DNA of 13,906 nucleotides from Acidimicrobiia bacterium (GCA_019243595.1 JAFAUA010000118.1:1-13906); one strand, 5' to 3'. Positions 7,431 through 13,903 are shown, numbered from the stretch's first letter. Notes: generated by a model from the letters alone, not told the origin. A program made the numbers and translations.

Positions 7431-8113
7431 CGGAAGAGGTCCTCGTTGTGGGGGCGGACGACCTCGGCTTTCACTGAGGACTCGCGGAACCATGAAGGCT
7501 CGACGCCCCTGACGAGGGCGACGGGAACATCGCGGACCTTGCCCATGACCAGCTCGGCGGCGGAGGCCAGCTCGTCGGCGATGGCGACCTCGGTCGCCTG
7601 CAGCGTGCGGCCGCGGGTGTCCTCGGTGCCGCGCAGGTCGATGATGGCTGCGACGCCCGCGCAGCCGAGAGCGACGTCGACGACGCCGCGGCGCCACGGC
7701 CGTCCGAAGGTGTCGGAGACGACGACTGCGACCGTGACTCCAGCCCTCCCCTTGATGGCGTCGCGGATGTGACGGGCCGAGCGGTCGGCGTCGACGGGGA
7801 GCAGAGCGGCGACGCCTTCGTCGACGTTGGACAGGTCGACGCCGGCGTTGGCGCAGACGAATCCCTGGGCCGTCTCGGAGATGACGAGCTCGTCGCGGCG
7901 GCGGAGGATGCGCACCGACTCGCGCTCGATGAGCGCCAGGCGTTCTGCGTCGTCGGCGACCTTCACGAGGCGGCCCTCGGCCTTGGAGACGATCTTCTGG
8001 GTGACCACGACGGCGTCACCGTCGAGGAGATCGATGCGCGCTGCGATCAGTTCGGCGATCTCGTCGCCGGGGCGAACCTCGGGCATGCCCTCGACGGGCA
8101 GGATTGTGATCAC
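7427..8113 (-). CDS. cofE: Coenzyme F420-0:L-glutamate ligase
   Basis: CofE adds L-glutamate to F420-0 with GTP and can extend the gamma-linked chain. The 228-residue protein shows VVTQKIVSKAEGR (36-48), CANAGVDLSNV (87-97), SDTFGRPWRRG (133-143) and LRGTEDTRGRTLQATEVA (160-177), which are hallmark CofE stretches. The GTG start at 8113 overlaps the cofD stop (GTGA), so the pair is coupled; the longer upstream open frame lies inside cofD and is not coding. Unlike mycobacterial FbiB, there is no C-terminal nitroreductase-like FMN domain. The protein stops right after the CofE fold, so the enzyme that reduces dehydro-F420 and helps chain elongation would have to be encoded elsewhere. No Shine-Dalgarno sequence is visible. 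The 3' end overlaps the convergent epimerase gene by 4 nt. Confidence 0.92.
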   Translation of the reverse strand: MITILPVEGMPEVRPGDEIAELIAARIDLLDGDAVVVTQKIVSKAEGRLVKVADDAERLALIERESVRILRRRDELVISETAQGFVCANAGVDLSNVDEGVAALLPVDADRSARHIRDAIKGRAGVTVAVVVSDTFGRPWRRGVVDVALGCAGVAAIIDLRGTEDTRGRTLQATEVAIADELASAAELVMGKVRDVPVALVRGVEPSWFRESSVKAEVVRPHNEDLFR

Positions 8114-9030
8114 CCGTCGAGTACGACGCGGGCGAGGGCGGCCGCCTCCGGCGCGCCGCGCATCACCGTGGGGGCCACGACACAGCGCACGCCCTCGCCC
8201 TCGACCGCCGACGCGAGGTCGGCATCGGCCTCGTCGACCACCAGTGTTCCCGCGAACGGCGCGTAGAGCCGCGCCACCCCGACGACGGTCGGCTCGACGC
8301 CGAGCTCGGCCATGAGCCGGTCGGCCGGTCCCTTGATGGCCGCCCCGGCGACGATCGGGGAGACCGCCACGACGTCGTCCCGGCGGGCGGCAACGGCGTC
8401 CTCGATCCCGGGCACGTTCATGATCGGCGCGATGGAGAGGATCGGGTTTGACGGGCACACCACGACTCGCGTCGCGGACAACAGAGTCTCGAGCACACCG
8501 GGCGCCGGGCGGGCATCGGCGGCACCGGCGTAGCGCACGGCTTTTGCGGGAACCGAGTGACGGTGGCGGACGAAGTAGTCCTGGAAGGCGATCTCGCCCT
8601 CGCCCTCGACGTCGACACGCGTCTCGACGCGGTCGTCGCTCATCGGCACTACGTGCAGCTCGAGACCCCACGCCAGCGCCACCTCACGAGTCACATCGCT
8701 GAGTGACGCGCCCTCACCAAGACGCTGGGTGCGGTACAGGTGCGTCGCCAGGTCGCGGTCGCCGAGGCGGAACCACGTGATGCCCCCATATCGCTCGAGG
8801 GCGTCCATCGCCGCCCACGTCTCGCCCGTCAGGCCCCAGCCCGTCTCCGGGTTCACGGCACCGGCGAGGGTGTAGACGATGGTGTCGATGTCGGGGCTGA
8901 CGTGTAGCCCGTGGAGGACGACATCGTCGCCGGTGTTGACGACCGCGGTGATCTCGGCGGGCTCGCACACCTGGACGAGGCCCCGGAGCAGGCGGGCGGC
9001 GCCCACTCCTCCGGCCAGCGCGGCGATCAC
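8110..9030 (-). CDS. cofD: 2-phospho-L-lactate (or phosphoenolpyruvate-type) transferase, CofD/FbiA
   Basis: CofD joins the activated three-carbon phosphate from CofC/FbiD to the deazaflavin Fo, giving F420-0 or dehydro-F420-0. From GTG 9030 the protein has 306 residues, the normal family length. Motifs: LAGGVGAARLLRG (5-17), VNTGDD (31-36), HGLHVSPDIDT (40-50), the GETWAAMDALERYGG region, PSNP (193-196) and SPIVAGAAIKGP (224-235). A GTG one codon upstream (9033) is an alternative. I prefer 9030 because the candidate -10 box TAGCTT then lies exactly 7 nt upstream, as for rmlD and the permease gene. It is first in a two-gene unit with cofE and is divergent from whiB. The Fo synthase (fbiC) and the guanylyltransferase (cofC/fbiD) are not in this window. 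Confidence 0.92.
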   Translation of the reverse strand: MIAALAGGVGAARLLRGLVQVCEPAEITAVVNTGDDVVLHGLHVSPDIDTIVYTLAGAVNPETGWGLTGETWAAMDALERYGGITWFRLGDRDLATHLYRTQRLGEGASLSDVTREVALAWGLELHVVPMSDDRVETRVDVEGEGEIAFQDYFVRHRHSVPAKAVRYAGAADARPAPGVLETLLSATRVVVCPSNPILSIAPIMNVPGIEDAVAARRDDVVAVSPIVAGAAIKGPADRLMAELGVEPTVVGVARLYAPFAGTLVVDEADADLASAVEGEGVRCVVAPTVMRGAPEAAALARVVLDG

Positions 9031-9037
9031 CACGCGG

Positions 9038-9043
9038 AAGCTA
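9038..9043 (-). promoter_or_regulatory. Candidate -10 box for cofD-cofE
   Basis: On the minus strand this reads TAGCTT, a TANNNT match ending 7 nt before the GTG at 9030. This suggests a leaderless cofD mRNA. The -35 position (about 9061-9066) falls on the first CTGTGG element of the neighbouring array, so a protein bound there would be well placed to control cofD. Confidence 0.45.
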
Positions 9044-9061
9044 GCCCCTCGGTCGGCTCTC

Positions 9062-9130
9062 GGCCTGTGGGCGCGCTGTGGACAACTTCGCCGATGACCC
9101 ACAGGATTCGGCTCTAGCGATCCACAGGCC
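9062..9130. promoter_or_regulatory. Four regularly spaced CTGTGG elements between cofD and whiB (candidate operator array)
   Basis: CTGTGG occurs at 9065-9070 and 9076-9081, and its complement CCACAG at 9099-9104 and 9122-9127. Centres are 11, 23 and 23 bp apart, close to whole helical turns. The outer copies form a perfect 9-bp inverted repeat (GGCCTGTGG at 9062-9070, CCACAGGCC at 9122-9130). Copy two extends to TGTGGACAA, which equals the high-GC actinobacterial DnaA box TTGTCCACA on the other strand. The array lies in the 142-nt gap between divergent cofD and whiB and covers the likely cofD -35. Confidence 0.5.
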
Positions 9131-9161
9131 TTCGGGCGCACGATCACTTCCTCCGATGGGC

Positions 9162-9167
9162 GAGGAG
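9162..9167 (+). promoter_or_regulatory. Shine-Dalgarno sequence for whiB
   Basis: GAGGAG lies 5 nt before the ATG at 9173. This contrasts with the apparently leaderless neighbours and implies a normal 5' leader for whiB. I could not place a convincing -10 box for it. Confidence 0.65.
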
Positions 9168-9172
9168 ACGAG

Positions 9173-9484
9173 ATGAGAGTCGTGCCGCTGGGAGTCGACG
9201 TCGGCCTGTTTCCACTGGAGTCGGAGCTGGCCTGGCAGCGGGAAGCGGAATGTCGTGGGCTCGGCGCCACCGAGTCACGGGCGCTGTTCTTTCCGACGCG
9301 AGGTGAGTCGGTCGACGAAGCGAGAGCCATCTGCGAGCGCTGTCCGGTGATCGACGAGTGCCTGGACTTCGCATTGAAGAACGGCTGCGTCGGCGTGTGG
9401 GGCGGAACCACCGAACGGCAGCGCCGGAGGCTGCGCCGCGACCGGCGAATCAACGCTCGGGAGCTGGTGCACCCGATCGCCTAA
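9173..9484 (+). CDS. WhiB-family iron-sulfur transcriptional regulator
   Basis: WhiB-like (Wbl) proteins are small actinobacterial regulators that bind a [4Fe-4S] cluster and usually act with the primary sigma factor. In these 103 residues the four ligands are Cys27, Cys54, Cys57 and Cys63 (Cx26-Cx2-Cx5-C), followed by the GVWGG turn (74-78) and a basic tail TERQRRRLRRDRR (80-92) for DNA binding. An extra Cys72 lies just before the turn. The ATG is supported by GAGGAG 5 nt upstream. The gene stands alone: it is divergent from cofD across the CTGTGG array, and the next gene has its own promoter-like box. Which Wbl subclass it belongs to cannot be decided by eye. Regulation of cofD or of the downstream genes is possible but not shown. 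Confidence 0.95.
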   Translation: MRVVPLGVDVGLFPLESELAWQREAECRGLGATESRALFFPTRGESVDEARAICERCPVIDECLDFALKNGCVGVWGGTTERQRRRLRRDRRINARELVHPIA

Positions 9485-9527
9485 CCGCTCATGTGACGAG
9501 GTACACCAACCGCCGCGACCCCCTCTG

Positions 9528-9533
9528 TAACCT
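9528..9533 (+). promoter_or_regulatory. Candidate -10 box for the coiled-coil protein gene
   Basis: TAACCT fits TANNNT and ends 8 nt before the ATG at 9542. GGAAGG (9535-9540) sits only 1 nt from the ATG, too close for a normal ribosome-binding site, which again favours a leaderless start. The rest of the 57-nt gap after whiB shows no hairpin. Confidence 0.42.
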
Positions 9534-9541
9534 CGGAAGGG

Positions 9542-10084
9542 ATGGACGTGGCCCCGCGCGTCGACTACCTGCTGTCGAAGGCCGTCGACGAACAGGTGAG
9601 TGAGCAGCGACTCATTCGAGAGGCGCTGGAGGACATGGCCGCGCGCCTGGCGCGTGTCGAGGCGACCACGGCGACGCTGGTCGAGAAGATCGAGCCGTGG
9701 TCGGATCCGGGCGCCGCGACGGCCGATCTGGCCGCTCGCGTCGACAAGCGCATGGCCAAGCGCTTCGACGACCTGGCGATGACGCTCGACGACCTGGCCG
9801 TCGACATCGAGAACCGGGCCGTCGACGTCATGTCCGACGATCTGGCTTCGGTCGCCGACGAGCTGCGCAAGGCGGTTGCCGAGCTGGCCCGCCTGCTGGT
9901 GCGCGACCGCAACCGGATCAGCAATGCCCTCACCGAGCACCGCAACGCCATCGTCGCCGAGCTCCGGCTGCCCGCGTCGAACGGTCACACCGTCGACCTG
10001 AGCGACCATGACGAGGAGTACGACGACGACGAGCCCGACGCCGTCGTGAACGGCGGCCGCCGGCTCCTTCGCCGCCTTCGCTGA
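9542..10084 (+). CDS. Hypothetical coiled-coil protein with acidic tail
   Basis: I do not recognise this 180-residue protein. It has no signal peptide or membrane span. Residues about 8-50 and 57-142 are strongly helical and charged, with leucine/alanine heptad-like spacing (for example LEDMAARLARVE and LASVADELRKAVAELARLL), broken by a short EPWSDPG hinge at 51-57. This suggests a coiled-coil hairpin or oligomer. Residues about 152-166 are very acidic (DLSDHDEEYDDDEPD) and the protein ends in the basic patch RRLLRRLR. Such charge-split tails could bind a partner, nucleic acid or a membrane surface, but nothing decides this. The codon pattern is typical of the region, with GC-rich third positions, and the methyltransferase gene follows after 15 nt, so a two-gene unit is likely. 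The ATG start agrees with the -10-like box 8 nt upstream. Confidence 0.78.
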   Translation: MDVAPRVDYLLSKAVDEQVSEQRLIREALEDMAARLARVEATTATLVEKIEPWSDPGAATADLAARVDKRMAKRFDDLAMTLDDLAVDIENRAVDVMSDDLASVADELRKAVAELARLLVRDRNRISNALTEHRNAIVAELRLPASNGHTVDLSDHDEEYDDDEPDAVVNGGRRLLRRLR

Positions 10085-10099
10085 GCGCAATACTGCGCT

Positions 10100-11050
10100 G
10101 TGCCTGATCGCGTCTCGAAGGCGCGCGCATTCATCCGCTCCATGCGGGGGTTGCGTGAGCAGCAGCGGGCGCTCGAGCGTTCCCGGTACAACCAGGCCGT
10201 AATCGCCCTCGAGTTGGCGCGTGCCGCTCCGGCGCCGCCGGTCGATCCGTGGTCGCCTCGGGCATCGTCGTGTCTCTGCACCCAGGCGCGATGCGCGAGT
10301 CCGACCTATGCCGAGTGGTGCCGCCGCCTGGGGTTGGCGCCGCTGTTCAACCGGAAGCACTGGGAGTACGCCTACGCCACCTTCGTCCTCGATGAAATGG
10401 GCGCCGTCGGTGACGGTCGGCGCGGCGTGGGCTTCGGCGTCGGACGCGAGCCCTTGCCCGCCTATCTCGCGGCTCGCGGCTGCTCCGTCGTGGCCACCGA
10501 CCAACCGTCGACCAACGACGACGCCGCCCGCTGGGCGTCCACCGGGGAGTACACCGGCGCCCGGGACGGTTTGGCGCGCCCGGAGCTTTGCGATCCCCAG
10601 CTGTTCGACCCCCGGGTCTACTTCCGCGCCGTCGACATGACGGCCGTGCCCGACGACCTCAGCGGTTTCGATTTCTGTTGGTCGCTCTGCGCCATGGAGC
10701 ACCTCGGATCACTCGACGCCGGCACCCGCTTCGTCGAGCGGTCACTGCAGTGTCTGCGCCCCGGTGGCGTCGCCGTGCACACGACCGAGATGAACATCTC
10801 GAGCGACGACCGCACGCTGGTCGACGGTCCCACCGTGCTCTACCGGAGGCGAGACATCGAAAGCCTCGTGGCCCGGCTGGAGACCAAGGGCCACCAGGTG
10901 GCAGCGCTCGACTTCGACGCCGGCGACGGCGTTCTGGACCGCTACGTCGACGGCCGCCCGTGGATTCCGTGGGCTGAGCGGCCCGTCCTTCGCGTCGAGC
11001 TGGACGGCTTCGTCTCGACGTCGTTCGCTCTGGTGATCACCGCCGCCTGA
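10100..11050 (+). CDS. SAM-dependent methyltransferase-like protein
   Basis: The 316-residue protein has a class I methyltransferase core. Motif I is GVGFGVGREPLP (109-120), followed by strand 2 ending in VATDQP with Asp134, VDMT (178-181), FDFCWSLCAMEHLGS (190-204) and the post-core LRPGGVAVHTTEMN (219-232). The first ~50 residues are a basic helix (RALERSRYNQAVIALELARA). Residues 58-74 hold four Cys (C58, C60, C65, C74), an unusual cluster. The substrate is unknown; similar proteins, as I recall them, occur next to glycosyltransferases, so methylation of a surface sugar is plausible inference. The GTG start is 15 nt after the coiled-coil gene; AATACT at 10089-10094 is a weak -10 candidate, and no Shine-Dalgarno sequence is seen. 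Its stop TGA directly abuts the stop of the opposite-strand gene, the two forming TGATCA. Confidence 0.8.
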   Translation: MPDRVSKARAFIRSMRGLREQQRALERSRYNQAVIALELARAAPAPPVDPWSPRASSCLCTQARCASPTYAEWCRRLGLAPLFNRKHWEYAYATFVLDEMGAVGDGRRGVGFGVGREPLPAYLAARGCSVVATDQPSTNDDAARWASTGEYTGARDGLARPELCDPQLFDPRVYFRAVDMTAVPDDLSGFDFCWSLCAMEHLGSLDAGTRFVERSLQCLRPGGVAVHTTEMNISSDDRTLVDGPTVLYRRRDIESLVARLETKGHQVAALDFDAGDGVLDRYVDGRPWIPWAERPVLRVELDGFVSTSFALVITAA

Positions 11051-13021
11051 TCAGCTGAGGAAGGGCACGAGCACGAGGGCGATGAACAACAACTGGATCG
11101 CCGGGATGCTCAGGCGGAGCACCAGCCGGAACGCGTCCGTCGTGGCCGGCCACAGGTGGCGCCAGCCGGCGGCCAGCACGACGGTGAAGGCGACGAGGGC
11201 GGGGAACAGGTAGCGGCCGCTGATCGCCTCCACCTCCGTTGGCGGCACCGTCTGCAGGACCGCGGCTGCTCCGACGCACACGATGGCCGACGCCAGCACG
11301 GCGGCTGGCGCCAGCGGGAATCCCCGTCGCAGCACCAGGGCGACGAAGCCGGCAACGCCCGCGGCCACGAGCACGGCGAGCGCCCACTGGATCGCGACCG
11401 GGAACAGCGGCATCGGCACCTGCCAGCCGACGGTTCCCCAGAACGAGCCGAAGCCCTGGGCGGCACGCCGGGTCAGGATGCCGGCCGAGTCGACGACGGC
11501 GCCGGGCTGGCGCACCAATCCGTCGACGGAATCGACGGCGCCGTCGACCACGCGCCGGATGGGACCCGGCAGCGCAGTCGGCGCGCTGAGCACCGCTGAC
11601 TCGCCCGAGCCGTTGGTGATGAAGTTCGGCGCTGGAAGATCGACGCTGGGGTCGGTGTACGCGCCGGGCTGGTTCGGGTCGAACGGGCTCAGCTTGACGT
11701 CGTCGACCACGACGGTGCCCGGACCCTGCTTCGTCAGTGCCAACCCGAGGTAGCCGGGCTTGACGGGCACGTGTCCGGTCACGACGACGTATCGCCACTC
11801 GGCCGTGGGCTGCTCCTCGGCGTGGGCCACCGGTCCGTGGTCGGTGTTCACGTCGAGGGCGAACGTTGAACTGTTCCCTCGCATCCAGACGGCGGCCCGG
11901 ACGGTTTCACCCCCCAGTTCGTCGGCGTCGACGAGCGGCACCTTCTGGCTCACCTGGTACGACGAGGGCGTCAGGCAGATCGCCCACTCGTCGCCGTGGC
12001 CGCCCGCGCACCGTGACGTCCCCGTCATCGTCGCCCGGTGCCAGCTGGCGAGCCGGGCGTCGGCGCCGGTCACGAGGACGAGCCCGACGACCGCCTCAAC
12101 CGCGGCCAGCGCCGCCAGCATGGCCCGAGGATGGGGGCGTACGCGGACGGCGATGGCGACGAGGACGACGGGGACCAGCGGTACGAACGTGCGCTTGGTC
12201 AGCACGCCGAGCACGAGCAGCACCACGATGAGACCGAACCAGGGCAAGGGCCGGGCGATGCGGCCGGCGTCGACAACGCCGGCGAGCAGCAGGAGCACGA
12301 GCAGGGCGGCGAGGAATTGGGCGAGGGCGTCGTTGTTCACGGCGCCGGCGAAGACGACGAAGGTCGGCACGGCCAGCGCGATGGCCGCGCTCGCCTCGGC
12401 CCAGCGCTTGCCGGGGAACAGGAGACGGCCGGCCGCGCCGCAGCACCACACCACTGCGGTCGCCAGAACGACGCCCAGGACGCGCAGGATCGCCAGCCGC
12501 CCGACGACAGGAAGCGAGCCGAAGGGCCGCAACAGCACGGCGGCGACGTCGTAGTACAGCGGCGGGTGATTGAGCTCGGTCGGGCCTGGGACGGCACCGG
12601 CGCGGAGCCCGGCGATGCCGCCCGGCAGCCACTTCCCCGCATTGGTGGCGCGCATGGAGGCGACGATCTGGCGTTGCACGTCGGCGTTCATGCGGGCCAC
12701 GCCTGGGGGCGGCGTCTTGAACGGCAGCAGCTGCTCGGCGGCACCGAACCCACCGCGGCGTACGACCTCGACATGCACCATGTGCTGCGGCTCGTCGGGC
12801 GTCTGCCAAGGGGGAACCACGAGGGCGTAGGCGAGAGCGAGCACCGCGAACAGCAGCAGCGGCCACAGGGGGCCGGCGGCCCGCCGGCCCGCCCAGCGCT
12901 TCAGCGCCACCCATGCGGCCGGCACGAGGGCGAGCAGGACGACCAAGGCCACGGCAAGAGCCACGCCCTCGCCGGTGGTACTTCCTCTCCATGGCCAGAA
13001 CGGCCCAGGTACGCCCGTCAC
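11051..13021 (-). CDS. DUF2142-type polytopic membrane protein, possible GT-C-like glycosyltransferase
   Basis: The 656-residue protein has about 10-12 membrane spans: 19-40, 52-70, 173-196, 208-225, 233-252, 259-290, 299-318, 541-564, 569-590, 600-620 and 634-654. The first external loop carries PPWQTPDEPQH (70-80) with acidic Asp75/Glu76, later NHPPLYYD (151-158), and near the end GRYLFPAL (602-609). These are the features by which I assign it to DUF2142 (PF09913). A large extracytoplasmic insert (about 320-535) includes a beta-rich part (372-446: VRAAVWMRG, WRYVVVTGHVPV, TVVVDDVKLSP) resembling carbohydrate-binding beta-sandwiches. The acidic first loop suggests a GT-C enzyme using lipid-linked sugars outside the membrane, but this is inference. 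Start: GTG at 13021, with a TACCGT box 11 nt upstream. It is divergent from the polysaccharide permease gene and convergent on the methyltransferase gene with no gap. Confidence 0.82.
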   Translation of the reverse strand: MTGVPGPFWPWRGSTTGEGVALAVALVVLLALVPAAWVALKRWAGRRAAGPLWPLLLFAVLALAYALVVPPWQTPDEPQHMVHVEVVRRGGFGAAEQLLPFKTPPPGVARMNADVQRQIVASMRATNAGKWLPGGIAGLRAGAVPGPTELNHPPLYYDVAAVLLRPFGSLPVVGRLAILRVLGVVLATAVVWCCGAAGRLLFPGKRWAEASAAIALAVPTFVVFAGAVNNDALAQFLAALLVLLLLAGVVDAGRIARPLPWFGLIVVLLVLGVLTKRTFVPLVPVVLVAIAVRVRPHPRAMLAALAAVEAVVGLVLVTGADARLASWHRATMTGTSRCAGGHGDEWAICLTPSSYQVSQKVPLVDADELGGETVRAAVWMRGNSSTFALDVNTDHGPVAHAEEQPTAEWRYVVVTGHVPVKPGYLGLALTKQGPGTVVVDDVKLSPFDPNQPGAYTDPSVDLPAPNFITNGSGESAVLSAPTALPGPIRRVVDGAVDSVDGLVRQPGAVVDSAGILTRRAAQGFGSFWGTVGWQVPMPLFPVAIQWALAVLVAAGVAGFVALVLRRGFPLAPAAVLASAIVCVGAAAVLQTVPPTEVEAISGRYLFPALVAFTVVLAAGWRHLWPATTDAFRLVLRLSIPAIQLLFIALVLVPFLS

Positions 13022-13032
13022 AACGGCGACGA

Positions 13033-13038
13033 ACGGTA
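13033..13038 (-). promoter_or_regulatory. Candidate -10 box for the DUF2142 gene
   Basis: On the minus strand this reads TACCGT, ending 11 nt before the GTG at 13021. TTGACC (13061-13066, minus strand) is an excellent -35 sequence, but it is 22 bp away. The tandem CTGACC (13053-13058) is 14 bp away. Neither spacing is ideal, so the promoter assignment is tentative. Confidence 0.35.
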
Positions 13039-13052
13039 ATTGGCGTATCTGC

Positions 13053-13065
13053 GGTCAGCTGGTCA
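13053..13065. repeat. GGTCA direct repeat in the divergent DUF2142/permease promoter region
   Basis: GGTCA occurs at 13053-13057 and again at 13061-13065, with an 8-bp period. It lies midway between the two divergent starts and could be a regulator site or part of a -35 element. Two 5-mers can occur by chance. Confidence 0.25.
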
Positions 13066-13080
13066 ACACACGGCCGCCAC

Positions 13081-13086
13081 TACGAT
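13081..13086 (+). promoter_or_regulatory. Candidate -10 box for leaderless permease transcript
   Basis: TACGAT ends exactly 7 nt before the GTG at 13094, matching the rmlD arrangement (TACGCT-N7-GTG). It is the main reason for choosing 13094 over the in-frame TTG at 13040 or the ATG at 13085, which overlaps this box. Confidence 0.5.
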
Positions 13087-13093
13087 GCTGCGA

Positions 13094-13903
13094 GTGAAAG
13101 CAGCAGAGCTCGTGTCCTCGCGCGAGCTGATGGTGAACCTCACGCTGCGCGAGCTCCGCGGGAAGTACAAGCGTTCGGTCCTGGGCTGGACGTGGTCGTT
13201 GCTGAACCCGCTGGCGTCGATGGTGATCTTCACGATCGTCTTCAGCTTCTTCCTGAAGGTGAAGCCGCCGGTCGGCAACCCGAGCGGGCTGCACAACTTC
13301 GCTTTCTTCCTGCTGTGCGGCCTCCTGCCCTGGAACTTCCTCAACAACGGGATGATGGGCGGGATGGCGGCCCTCATCGGCAACGCCAACCTGATCAAGA
13401 AGGTCTACTTCCCGCGCGAGGTCCTCGTCGGAGCCGTCACCGCCGCCTTCGACGTGTCCTTCCTGATCGAGCTCGGCGTGCTCGCCGCTGCTCTGTTGGT
13501 GGTCGGCAACTTCGTCATCCCGTGGATCCCCGCGGTTCTCTTTCTCATTGCCCTCTTCACCTTGTTCGTGTTCGGAATCGGGCTCACCGTCAGCGTGCTC
13601 AACGTGTACTTCCGCGACGTGCAGCACTTCGTCGGGATCCTGATGATGCTGTGGTTCTACGCGACTCCGATCGTGTATCCGATCACGTACGTGCCGAAGC
13701 AGTGGAAGGGGATTCCGCTGCGCCACATCTACACGTTCAACCCCATGGTGCGGTTCGCTGAGACGTTCCGCGACACGATGTACCACCTCCGGATGCCGTC
13801 GTGGAACGACACGCTCTTCCTCGTCGTCGTGTCGGGAGTGAGCCTCGCCATCGGCATGTGGATCTTCTCCAAGCTCGAGGGCCGCTTGGCGGAGGAGCTC
13901 TGA
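13094..13903 (+). CDS. ABC-2 type polysaccharide export permease (Wzm/TagG/RfbA family)
   Basis: This is the membrane subunit of an ATP-driven exporter for lipid-linked surface polysaccharide or teichoic-acid-like polymer. The 269-residue protein has six predicted spans (about 33-53, 68-88, 111-137, 141-168, 180-198 and 240-258). It opens with the family's amphipathic N-terminal segment LTLRELRGKYKRSVLGW (16-32), which leads into WSLLNPL. Later it carries LNVYFRDVQHFVGI (169-182) and WFYATPIVYP (187-196), both typical of Wzm/TagG permeases. I chose GTG 13094 because MKAAELVSSRELMVNL gives the usual short N-terminus and a -10 box stands 7 nt upstream. The longer in-frame TTG start (13040) would add 18 residues of promoter DNA. 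The stop is 3 bases before the window end; the ATPase partner (Wzt/TagH) is expected just beyond it. Confidence 0.92.
   Translation: MKAAELVSSRELMVNLTLRELRGKYKRSVLGWTWSLLNPLASMVIFTIVFSFFLKVKPPVGNPSGLHNFAFFLLCGLLPWNFLNNGMMGGMAALIGNANLIKKVYFPREVLVGAVTAAFDVSFLIELGVLAAALLVVGNFVIPWIPAVLFLIALFTLFVFGIGLTVSVLNVYFRDVQHFVGILMMLWFYATPIVYPITYVPKQWKGIPLRHIYTFNPMVRFAETFRDTMYHLRMPSWNDTLFLVVVSGVSLAIGMWIFSKLEGRLAEEL

Noticed and set aside
8114..8671. Extension of the cofE frame into cofD
   Set aside because: It overlaps the conserved C-terminal half of cofD in another frame and is Arg-rich. CofE homology begins at 8113.
9076..9127. Chromosomal replication origin because of DnaA-box-like sequences
   Set aside because: There is only one perfect box, no AT-rich unwinding region, and no dnaA, dnaN or rpmH nearby. 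A regulatory site is more likely.
9034..9453. Upstream extension of the cofD frame across the promoter region and into whiB
   Set aside because: It would run antisense through whiB and the regulatory gap. The CofD N-terminal AGGVGAARLL motif lies just inside GTG 9030/9033.
9275..10702. 475-codon open frame on the minus strand
   Set aside because: It is antisense to whiB, the coiled-coil gene and the methyltransferase gene, without a domain or plausible start signal.
12038..13039. 333-codon plus-strand frame
   Set aside because: It is the complement of the DUF2142 membrane protein gene, whose hydrophobic codons read as Gly/Glu/Gln/His/Arg on this strand.
13040..13093. TTG-started extension of the permease
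   Set aside because: It would translate the divergent promoter region, including the -10-like box. The family N-terminus fits GTG 13094.
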